Of a DNA stretch of 5,100 nucleotides, positions 1-4,977 are shown one piece after another. Location: the NCBI GenBank assembly GCA_030705665.1, contig JAUZQA010000331.1:1-5100 (forward strand), in the 5' to 3' direction. Position numbers and translations under genes: made by a program. The notes beneath the pieces were generated by a model, which was not told the origin of the DNA, ran no database searches, and worked only from the letters and a program-made list of their open reading frames with translations. The first letter of the stretch is position 1. The number at the start of each line of letters is the position of its first letter. This stretch comes from Bacillota bacterium. Lineage in GTDB: Bacteria; Bacillota; Bacilli; Bacillales_B; DSM-18226.

Positions 1-15
1 GAGCGAAAATACTGA
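1..15 (+). CDS. 3' end of an upstream gene, probably the SdhA/FrdA flavoprotein subunit (partial)
   Basis: Frame 1 reads Glu-Arg-Lys-Tyr followed by TGA at 13-15, and the A of this stop is the first base of the ATG of the next gene (TGATG). Only four codons are inside the window, so the identification is inferred. A basic-X-Tyr C-terminus is typical of SdhA proteins (E. coli SdhA ends in ...IRTY), and the flavoprotein gene usually lies immediately 5' of the iron-sulfur subunit gene. The one-base overlap implies translational coupling. Frame 2 is also open here, up to 37, so the assignment is not certain. Confidence 0.45.
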   Translation, partial: ERKY

Positions 16-974
16 TGTATACAACACTATATTTTAAGATTAAAAGATTTGATGGAACAAATGAATGGGAACAAAGCTACTCTCTTCCATACGAAAAAGG
101 AAAAACGATCCTATGGGTACTAAATACGATTCGTGAACAACTGGATCCAACTTTAACCTTTACTTCAGCATGCCGGCATGCGATATGTGGAAGCTGTGCG
201 ATTAGAATCAACGGAAATGCGTTTCTAACCTGTAAAACATCATTGGATGAAGTCTTAGATATTTTTAATACCAATCATTTAACCTTTGAACCATTAAAAA
301 ACTTTGATGTTATTAAAGACCTGTCTATCGCCTGGGAACCCAAAATGGAAAAAATGGAGCAAGTTAAGCCATGGTTAATTCCATCTAATGAAGGCAATGT
401 GGAATCAGGATTCTTACAGGACGAAGAGGATTACCACAAAATTGCAGCTCCTACAGACTGTATCTTATGCGGCGTTTGCGCATCGGAGTGCAATCAGTTG
501 GCTGTAAATGATGGAACATATTTAGATCCGTTTATTTTAAATCGTGCTTACCGGTTCGCTATTGACTCAAGGGATGCCGCTCCAGAAGAACATATTCGCC
601 CTGTATATGAAAATGAATTGTGGAAATGTCTGCATTGTATGCAATGTGTAACTAAATGTCCGAAGGGAATTCCATTGACAGAACAGATTTCATACCTTAG
701 ACAGGAATCCATTAAAATGGGTGAAGTAAAAAATCAAGGTGCAAAACATGCTTTTGCTTTCCATGATGATGTAAGAAACAAAGGACGTTTAAACGAAATG
801 ATGCTCCCGGTTAAAACTGATGGGTTAATCAATACAGCGATGACGAAAATTCCATTTGCATTAAGAATGATCAAAAAAGGAAAAATCAATCCGCTTCAAA
901 TACCAAAATCTGTTGAAGGAATTAAGGGAGTAAGAGAAATATACAAGTTTGCCAAGGAGGTAAGCGAATCATGA
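15..974 (+). CDS. sdhB: Succinate dehydrogenase/fumarate reductase iron-sulfur subunit, type E-like with HdrC-like tail
   Basis: This is the electron-transfer subunit that carries electrons between the flavoprotein and the quinone- or thiol-reactive partner. Residues 1-100 form a plant-type ferredoxin domain with the [2Fe-2S] set C53-x4-C58-x2-C61-x11-C73, in the SdhB context CGSCAxxING. Residues 140-225 form the alpha-helical ferredoxin domain with C149-x2-C152-x2-C155-x3-C159 and C205-x2-C208-x2-C211-x3-C215-P. Ordinary SdhB has no cysteine at the position of C208 (E. coli C206-x5-C212), so a second [4Fe-4S] instead of a [3Fe-4S] is likely, as proposed for Sulfolobus SdhB. Residues 245-310 (GRLNE, then KKGKINP, then REIY) resemble the C-terminal part of HdrC/TfrB. 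At 319 aa it is about 80 aa longer than E. coli SdhB. The ATG overlaps the upstream stop, and a GAG at 2-4 or a motif cut by the window edge could be its ribosome binding site. No signal peptide or membrane segment is visible, so it is probably peripheral on the cytoplasmic face. The stop overlaps the next start (ATGA). Fumarate reductase and succinate dehydrogenase directions cannot be told apart from sequence. Confidence 0.93.
   Translation: MYTTLYFKIKRFDGTNEWEQSYSLPYEKGKTILWVLNTIREQLDPTLTFTSACRHAICGSCAIRINGNAFLTCKTSLDEVLDIFNTNHLTFEPLKNFDVIKDLSIAWEPKMEKMEQVKPWLIPSNEGNVESGFLQDEEDYHKIAAPTDCILCGVCASECNQLAVNDGTYLDPFILNRAYRFAIDSRDAAPEEHIRPVYENELWKCLHCMQCVTKCPKGIPLTEQISYLRQESIKMGEVKNQGAKHAFAFHDDVRNKGRLNEMMLPVKTDGLINTAMTKIPFALRMIKKGKINPLQIPKSVEGIKGVREIYKFAKEVSES
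954..960 (+). promoter_or_regulatory. Strong ribosome binding site inside the 3' end of the iron-sulfur subunit gene
   Basis: AAGGAGG lies 10 bases before the ATG at 971 and is fully complementary to the 3' end of 16S rRNA. It is embedded in the codons for the C-terminal residues of the preceding gene. It fixes the start of the CCG protein and indicates high independent translation on top of coupling through the ATGA overlap. Confidence 0.85.
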
Positions 975-1861
975 CTTTAAGATATGCATTTTTTCCGGGT
1001 TGTACGTTAGAATCAGCGGCAGAAGAACTGATGATCTCCACCCAAAAAGTAGCATCAGCTTTAGGAATCGAACTAATTGAAATTAATGGTTGGACATGCT
1101 GCGGGGCGAGCCACATTCAAGACGTAGATGAGTTATTAGCGACTTCAATTAATGCCCGCAACATTGCATTAGGAGAAAAGCTAAACGTTACAAAAATATT
1201 AACGGTATGCAATACCTGTACATTAATGCTTCGTACTGCAAAGTTTAAACTGGATAACAGAGATAAATTAAGAGAAAAAGTAAATATAGGTTTAAATAAT
1301 GCGGGTCTTGAGTATAAAGGTACAACTGAAATCACTCACTTTTTATGGGCTTTAATTCAGGATTATGGATTAGAAAATTTAAAGAAAAAAGTAAAAAGGC
1401 CATTAACAGGCCTTAAAGTGGCGAATTTTTATGGATGTCATATTCTAATGCCGCCTGATATTATGGGATTTGAAAATCCGATGAATCCACAATCAATGGA
1501 GATGGTAATGGATGTGTTAGGCGCTGAAAGTGTGGATTTTGACCAAAGACTGGCTTGCTGTGGTTTCCATGCTGTCTTTCCAGCTGAAAAAGAAGTAATG
1601 GGCCTAACAGGCAAGAACTGTTTATCACCTAAAAGCTCGGGTGCCGATTGTGTCGTCACACCTTGTCCATTATGTCAAATGCAGCTTGATGCTTATCAGC
1701 CAGATGCTCAAAAAGGTTTTAAAGAGGATATCACGATGCCTATTTTACATTTACCACAGATTATTGGACTTGCATTGGGATTTTCTCCAGAAGAACTGGC
1801 TATTCAACGGCATGTTGTTGATGCAATCCCTATTTTAAATGAAGCCCTTCAGCCAGTTTAA
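971..1861 (+). CDS. HdrB-like protein with two CCG domains, SdhE/MfrE/TfrB-type subunit of the fumarate/succinate enzyme
   Basis: This is the probable terminal electron-transfer subunit, taking the place of a cytochrome b membrane anchor. Two complete cysteine-rich CCG domains are visible. The first is C11-x31-C43-C44-G45-x34-C80-x2-C83; the second is C156-x39-C196-C197-G198-x33-C232-P-x-C235. Both fit the family pattern C-x(31-39)-CC-x(35-36)-C-x2-C, the second one residue short. In HdrB such motifs bind non-cubane [4Fe-4S] clusters that cleave disulfides. In Sulfolobus SdhE and Campylobacter MfrE the same domain pair is linked to (methyl)menaquinone chemistry. The 296-aa length matches HdrB/SdhE. 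No transmembrane segment is seen, so membrane attachment would be peripheral. The start is set by AAGGAGG at 954-960 and a 4-bp overlap with the iron-sulfur gene, so subunits should be made in fixed ratio. The name sdhE is avoided as a symbol because it is also used for the unrelated flavinylation factor. Substrate (quinone or thiol) is inference. Confidence 0.9.
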   Translation: MTLRYAFFPGCTLESAAEELMISTQKVASALGIELIEINGWTCCGASHIQDVDELLATSINARNIALGEKLNVTKILTVCNTCTLMLRTAKFKLDNRDKLREKVNIGLNNAGLEYKGTTEITHFLWALIQDYGLENLKKKVKRPLTGLKVANFYGCHILMPPDIMGFENPMNPQSMEMVMDVLGAESVDFDQRLACCGFHAVFPAEKEVMGLTGKNCLSPKSSGADCVVTPCPLCQMQLDAYQPDAQKGFKEDITMPILHLPQIIGLALGFSPEELAIQRHVVDAIPILNEALQPV

Positions 1862-1914
1862 GAGGATTGAGGCATTAATAGATTTTGCAATAAAATGCAA
1901 AGGAGATATTTCTA

Positions 1915-2250
1915 ATGCAATATACCTTTGAGAAAAAGGCAAAACTGGTTGGAAATACCAAAGAAGGAGTGCTATGGCTGCTAAACCCTCATGATGATTG
2001 GATCCATGATCAATACGGGGAAAGTTATATATATTATGGGACCATCTATTCTAAAAAGCTGTTTCATCCTCTGTCAACCACAATAACTGGATATTTTCAA
2101 GACACTGACACTAATAAATGGATAAAGGTTAAATATGGGAAAGTAAAATTTAATCCGGCGGAGATTGAACTTTCCTGGAAGGACAAACTTGATGATTTTT
2201 TTAAAGTATCTTTCAAAACAGGAATTTACCGTATTTATAAACAAAATTAA
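1915..2250 (+). CDS. Conserved-looking hypothetical protein, 111 aa
   Basis: I do not recognise this protein. It starts at an ATG 9 bases after AGGAG (1901-1905) and begins 53 bases after the CCG gene, with no strong terminator between, so it is probably the last gene of the same transcript. The 111-aa product is rich in Tyr, Trp, Phe and Lys, has no cysteine, signal peptide or membrane segment, and has alternating polar and aromatic stretches (for example around residues 36-47 and 66-80) that suggest a small beta-rich soluble domain. The C-terminal stretch KDKLDDFFKVSFKTGIYRIY could be partly amphipathic. Its position might suggest the fourth subunit of a type E enzyme (SdhF), but I see no cysteines or clear similarity to support that. 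It may equally be an unrelated cargo gene. That it is a gene is well supported by its ribosome binding site, length and following terminator; the function is unknown. Confidence 0.75.
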   Translation: MQYTFEKKAKLVGNTKEGVLWLLNPHDDWIHDQYGESYIYYGTIYSKKLFHPLSTTITGYFQDTDTNKWIKVKYGKVKFNPAEIELSWKDKLDDFFKVSFKTGIYRIYKQN

Positions 2251-2272
2251 ATCGATGGATAAAAATTAAATG

Positions 2273-2312
2273 AGGCTGACCCAATAGGTACTTTTGTGGT
2301 CAGCTTTTCTTT
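2273..2312 (+). terminator. Rho-independent terminator closing the dehydrogenase operon
   Basis: GCTGACC (2275-2281) pairs perfectly with GGTCAGC (2298-2304). Two more pairs at the base (A2273-T2306 and G2274-T2305) would extend the stem to 9 bp. The loop is about 16 bases, long for a terminator, and the stem is followed by TTTTCTTT. It lies 23 bases after the stop of the 111-aa gene. The sequence GAGGCTGACCC is also reminiscent of IS-end-associated repeats in bacilli (see findings). Confidence 0.75.
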
Positions 2313-2594
2313 ATAATATCAGAATTTATATCTTAAACAAGGAGGTTTCACCAGGGGGTATCATTCTTGAAAACAGCTTTACCGAGCGTCCGGGAGAACT
2401 GGATGGGACATTGCAATCCCGGCCACAAATCGTTTTCTATGCTTACGAGCAAGCCCTGAAACAAAAACCATTAATGCTATTTCTTAAGCAACTGAAAATA
2501 ACAGCGTAATAATGTTAGAAACATATAAAACGCACTACATTATTCATTTTTTATTCTTGTGGTGTTGAAGCGCAAGACATATTCCTCCATTAAA
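2313..2594. other. Intergenic stretch with orphan expression signals and possible decayed coding DNA
   Basis: No convincing gene is present. A perfect TATAAT sits at 2312-2317 without a good -35, and a perfect AAGGAGGT at 2339-2346 has no ATG, GTG or TTG at proper distance. The block 2340-2470 is visibly more GC-rich than its flanks. One frame is open through 2509 but has only a TTG start inside the terminator stem. Another could encode 30 aa from TTG 2367 to TGA 2457-2459 behind AGGGGG (2353-2358). Neither product is recognisable. This pattern fits a remnant of a gene or element, or an unrecognised short RNA. The part from 2510 to 2594 is AT-rich with no feature. Confidence 0.4.
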
Positions 2595-2610
2595 GGGCCA
2601 TTTTGTGGAA
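2595..2610 (-). repeat. Degenerate inverted intergenic motif, copy A
   Basis: Read on the minus strand this is TTCCACAAAATGGCCC, followed by TTTAATGG. It matches copy B at 4934-4949 (TTCCACAATTGGGCGC, followed by ATTTCCGG) in 8 of the first 8 bases and 16 of 24 overall. The two copies are inverted with respect to each other and lie outside the regulator/exporter pair. The match is short, so chance is possible. Confidence 0.3.
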
Positions 2611-2626
2611 CAAGAAATTGAGCATA

Positions 2627-2648
2627 AAGGGCTTCAAATGAAGCCCTT
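2627..2648 (-). terminator. Terminator of the MocR-type regulator gene, overlapping its stop codon
   Basis: A perfect 9-bp stem, AAGGGCTTC (2627-2635) with GAAGCCCTT (2640-2648), encloses a tight AAAT loop. On the minus strand the stem begins within the TAA stop (2649-2647) of the regulator gene. The downstream T tract is short (TTTAT, then ATTTCTT), so it is a modest terminator in that direction. Read on the plus strand it is followed by ATTTGGCTATTATTTTT, so it could also block readthrough from the left. Confidence 0.65.
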
Positions 2649-4098
2649 ATTTGGCTATTATTTTTACAATTTTTGATAAGCGTCTAAGACCATCCTCTAT
2701 ATTTGGAAGAGGAGCAAAAGAATAGGAAATTCGTAGATATTGTTCAGATTGATTATCATAAACATTTCCTGGATTCAGTAGTATTCCTTCTGTAAGTGCC
2801 ATTTCAAATAATTTTCTAATAGAGAGTGATGGTAACAAGCGCAACCAAATATAAAATCCTCCAGTTGGTTTTTCCCACAATGCAATATCAGAAAAATACT
2901 TGTTTAAAGTATTTAAAGTAAAATCTCTTCGATTTTTCAGTTGTTTTCTGACTTCATTAAGATGTTTATAGTAAAGTCCACTGGAAAACCACTCTACTGC
3001 TGCCCACTGAGATATAGAACTAGACCCATAATCAGTTTGCATTTTAATATCTGCCAAGTGCTCAACAACTGGTTCTGGACCAACTATCCAACCGATACGG
3101 AGACCAGGACTTAACGTTTTAGACAAACTTCCCAAATAAAGTACAAGTCCATTTTTGTCTAATGCCTTAATTGGTTTTGGCGGATTTTCCTCGAACCATA
3201 ATTCTCTATACACATCATCCTCAATTAAAGGTAATTGCTCTCGCTGACAAATATTTAATAACTGATTGCGTCTTTCAACGGTCATTAAAGTTCCAGTAGG
3301 GTTATGAAAGGAAGGAATGGTATAAAGTAAAGCAGCACTATGTTGTTTTTTATATTTAGAAATGTGATTTGCCTGAATTCCTTCTTTATCCATAGGAATG
3401 CCAATTAAACGCATACCTACCGACTGAAAGACATTTAAAGAATTTAGATACGATGGCTTTTCTGTTAATACGGTAGAACTCCTATGCAATAAACCAACAC
3501 TAATAAGCTGTAGGGCTTGTAATGCACCTGATACGATTAAAATGGAAGAAGGAGAAGAAGAAATCCCAATTGTCTTTAAATAATTGGATAATTGTTCTCT
3601 TAATGGCATCAAACCCTTTGGTTCTCCATAGCCATAAGAAATTTCTCTAGTAGACAATTTATTGAAAACTTTTTTCATTGAAGTGCTAGGAATAAGATTT
3701 GGTGATAATTCTCCTGTTCCCAAACGGATGATGTTAGGAATAAATTCGGCTTGATTTATTTCTTGAATTGTTGGCAAGTTGGGCTTGTGAATTCCGAAAT
3801 TTACATATGAACTCCAATCTGGAGGAGGAGTTGAAGCTAAAAGATTCCATGTATTATTTATCACTCTTGTTCCGATACCACTTTTTCCTTCAATAAGTCC
3901 TTCGGCAATTAATTCTTCGTAAGCAGTAACAACTGTACTTCTATTTACCCCCAAAGCTTCTGCTAAAATACGTTGGGGAGGTAGCTTATATCCTATAGTC
4001 CATTCTCCATTGAATATTTTTTCTTTAATAAAATCGGTTATTTGTTTATGTAATGGAACTGGCGAAGACTTATTTGGTTTCCAATCGATTGTAAACAT
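2647..4098 (-). CDS. MocR-family transcriptional regulator (GntR HTH plus PLP-dependent aminotransferase-like domain)
   Basis: This is a cytoplasmic DNA-binding regulator that uses pyridoxal phosphate as sensing cofactor. Residues 10-80 are a GntR winged helix (PLHKQI, then KLPPQRILAEALGVNRSTV, then GLIEGKSGIGTRV). Residues 120-480 are a fold-type I aminotransferase domain with the PLP-lysine K327 in SLSK, N266 in NPTG, D294 and Y297 in DDVY, R334 in GLRIGW, and the carboxylate-binding R456 in YLRISYS. All key residues are present, so PLP binding is expected. At 483 aa it has the usual length of MocR proteins. The start chosen is the ATG at 4098-4096, preceded by AAAGGAA with 8 bases spacing. 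The frame is open upstream to 4245, but that extension has no family match and would run into the divergent gene. It is divergent from a LysE-type exporter, an arrangement I recall for B. subtilis yisV/yisU, so control of that exporter and of itself is the likely job. Characterised relatives such as GabR and PdxR respond to PLP or a PLP-amino acid adduct. The ligand here is unknown. Confidence 0.93.
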   Translation of the reverse strand: MFTIDWKPNKSSPVPLHKQITDFIKEKIFNGEWTIGYKLPPQRILAEALGVNRSTVVTAYEELIAEGLIEGKSGIGTRVINNTWNLLASTPPPDWSSYVNFGIHKPNLPTIQEINQAEFIPNIIRLGTGELSPNLIPSTSMKKVFNKLSTREISYGYGEPKGLMPLREQLSNYLKTIGISSSPSSILIVSGALQALQLISVGLLHRSSTVLTEKPSYLNSLNVFQSVGMRLIGIPMDKEGIQANHISKYKKQHSAALLYTIPSFHNPTGTLMTVERRNQLLNICQREQLPLIEDDVYRELWFEENPPKPIKALDKNGLVLYLGSLSKTLSPGLRIGWIVGPEPVVEHLADIKMQTDYGSSSISQWAAVEWFSSGLYYKHLNEVRKQLKNRRDFTLNTLNKYFSDIALWEKPTGGFYIWLRLLPSLSIRKLFEMALTEGILLNPGNVYDNQSEQYLRISYSFAPLPNIEDGLRRLSKIVKIIAK

Positions 4099-4123
4099 CA
4101 AATTCGTTCCTTTTTTGTAAATT

Positions 4124-4129
4124 ATTATA
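4124..4129 (-). promoter_or_regulatory. Probable -10 element of the MocR-type gene promoter
   Basis: The minus strand reads TATAAT, a perfect sigma-A -10 box, 26 bases upstream of the regulator's ATG. The region 17 bases further upstream (4147-4152, TGGAAT) is a poor -35. One operator-like repeat (4134-4141) lies in the spacer, where bound protein would block RNA polymerase, consistent with autorepression. Confidence 0.6.
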
Positions 4130-4133
4130 TTAC

Positions 4134-4165
4134 TTGGTTGGTTTAGATTCCATCCAATTGGTTGG
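4134..4165. promoter_or_regulatory. Putative operator: two direct and one inverted TTGGTTGG-type repeats
   Basis: TTGGTTGG occurs at 4134-4141 and again at 4158-4165, 24 bp start to start. A third copy with one mismatch, TTGGATGG, lies on the opposite strand at 4150-4157 and abuts the last one, making the near-palindrome CCATCCAATTGGTTGG (4150-4165, 7 of 8 pairs). Characterised MocR proteins bind direct repeats beside the promoters of their targets, so this is the best candidate binding site for the adjacent regulator. The repeats are seen directly; their role is inferred. Confidence 0.6.
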
Positions 4166-4174
4166 AGACAGAGA

Positions 4175-4180
4175 TACAAT
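4175..4180 (+). promoter_or_regulatory. Probable -10 element of the exporter promoter
   Basis: TACAAT differs from TATAAT at one position and lies 52 bases before the exporter ATG. No acceptable -35 lies 16-18 bases upstream; that place is taken by the inverted and direct operator repeats. This layout fits a promoter that needs an activator bound at the -35. An alternative -10, TAAAAT at 4183-4188, with TTGGTT at 4158-4163 as -35 (19-base spacer), cannot be excluded. Confidence 0.45.
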
Positions 4181-4232
4181 TTTAAAATAAAATAAGACAG
4201 TTGAATCATATCAAAGAAAGGGCGAACTTTGG

Positions 4233-4850
4233 ATGTTAGAAGCATTTATTCATGGATTTATTCTTGCATTAGGACTAATTCTGCCTCTTGGAGTACAAAA
4301 TGTTTTTGTTTTTAATCAAGGGGCATTACAACCGCGTTTTATTAAAGTATTACCAGTCATAATAACAGCTGCTTTGTGTGATACTCTTTTAATCTTGGTA
4401 GCTGTTTTGGGTGTTTCATTGCTCATTCTAGGTTCAGTTTGGATTAAAGCTATTTTAATTGGTGGAGGGTGTATTTTTTTAATCTATATGGGATGGTCCA
4501 CATGGAATAGTAAACCAAGTAATGAAAGAAAGGAAATTGCCGAAAATTTTTCTATGAAAAAACTAGTTTTGTTTTCAGCATCAGTTTCATTACTTAACCC
4601 TCATGCTATCATGGATACTGTAGGTGTAATTGGAACAAGTTCATTAAGATACCAGGGGCAAGAAAAGGTACTATTTGCTGTTGCGTGTATTTTGGTTTCA
4701 TGGATTTGGTTTTTAGGACTTTCACTGATTGGAAGAGTAAGTGGGAAACTTGATAAATCCGGAAAATTTTTGTTGAGTTTAAATAAAATATCAGCCTTAG
4801 TAATGTGGGGGGCATCAATTTATCTTGTGTTTTCTTTATTGAGTAAATAG
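4233..4850 (+). CDS. LysE/ArgO-family amino acid exporter
   Basis: This is an integral membrane exporter of amino acids driven by the ion gradient. Family members LysE and ArgO export L-lysine and L-arginine; the substrate here is not known. About six hydrophobic segments are visible, at roughly residues 4-24, 38-58, 61-86, 111-133, 146-166 and 185-203, with a polar cytoplasmic-type loop at 91-110 rich in Lys and Glu. The family motifs are LPLGVQNVFVFNQG (17-30) and LNPHAIMDT (121-129), the second closely matching ArgO of E. coli (LNPHVYLDT), which separates it from the RhtB branch. The length of 205 aa is normal and the protein looks intact. The ATG is preceded by AAAGGG (4217-4222) with 10 bases spacing. 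It is transcribed away from the MocR-type regulator with a 134-bp shared control region, so export is probably induced when the regulator senses an amino acid or PLP state. I recall B. subtilis YisU as a similar LysE-type protein beside the MocR protein YisV, but orthology is not tested. Confidence 0.92.
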   Translation: MLEAFIHGFILALGLILPLGVQNVFVFNQGALQPRFIKVLPVIITAALCDTLLILVAVLGVSLLILGSVWIKAILIGGGCIFLIYMGWSTWNSKPSNERKEIAENFSMKKLVLFSASVSLLNPHAIMDTVGVIGTSSLRYQGQEKVLFAVACILVSWIWFLGLSLIGRVSGKLDKSGKFLLSLNKISALVMWGASIYLVFSLLSK

Positions 4851-4933
4851 AACAAGTAAATTTGGATATAGAGAAGATTGTGAAGGAATACACTAAACGA
4901 GTAATTATGCTGAATAATGATTAAGCCGTGATC

Positions 4934-4949
4934 TTCCACAATTGGGCGC
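4934..4949 (+). repeat. Degenerate inverted intergenic motif, copy B
   Basis: TTCCACAATTGGGCGC, followed by ATTTCCGG, is partner to the inverted copy at 2595-2610. Its right half is also the left arm of the terminator at 4944-4977. It may belong to a dispersed intergenic repeat of the host genome, but that cannot be confirmed from one window. Confidence 0.3.
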
Positions 4950-4977
4950 ATTTCCGGAATAGGATAGCGTCCTTTTT
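4944..4977 (+). terminator. Rho-independent terminator downstream of the exporter gene
   Basis: GGGCGC (4944-4949) pairs with GCGTCC (4967-4972) through five Watson-Crick pairs and one G-T pair. An inner TCC/GGA stem (4953-4955 with 4962-4964) caps it, and TTTTT follows at 4973-4977. It lies about 94 bases after the exporter stop, so the transcript would have a sizeable 3' tail (4851-4943) with no recognisable gene. Confidence 0.65.

Noticed and set aside
77..1659. Open frames of 64-73 codons on the minus strand within the two dehydrogenase genes (77-274, 922-1116, 1117-1335, 1438-1659), and a plus-strand one at 1641-1838
   Set aside because: They are shadows of strongly supported genes whose cysteine motifs fix the true frame; none shows family motifs.
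1884..1901. Hairpin TTTGCA/TGCAAA before the 111-aa gene as a regulatory element
   Set aside because: It is only 6 AT-rich base pairs with a 6-base loop and touches just the edge of the ribosome binding site; too weak to call as attenuator or terminator.
2294..2509. 71-codon open frame starting with TTG at 2294
   Set aside because: Its start lies in the loop of the terminator hairpin, there is no ribosome binding site before it, and the product is not recognisable. Treated only as a possible remnant.
2526..2568. Possible hairpin between CACTAC and GTGGTG in the 2510-2594 gap
   Set aside because: It relies on a G-T pair, has a loop of more than 20 bases and no T tract; chance is the better explanation.
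4099..4245. N-terminal extension of the MocR-type protein to an ATG at 4245
   Set aside because: It would add 49 residues with no family similarity, cross both promoters and the operator repeats, and overlap the divergent exporter gene. The ATG at 4098 has a ribosome binding site and starts exactly at the GntR domain.
4609..4893. 94-codon minus-strand frame over the 3' end of the exporter gene
   Set aside because: It is antisense to a well-supported membrane protein gene, and its composition follows from the complement of hydrophobic codons.
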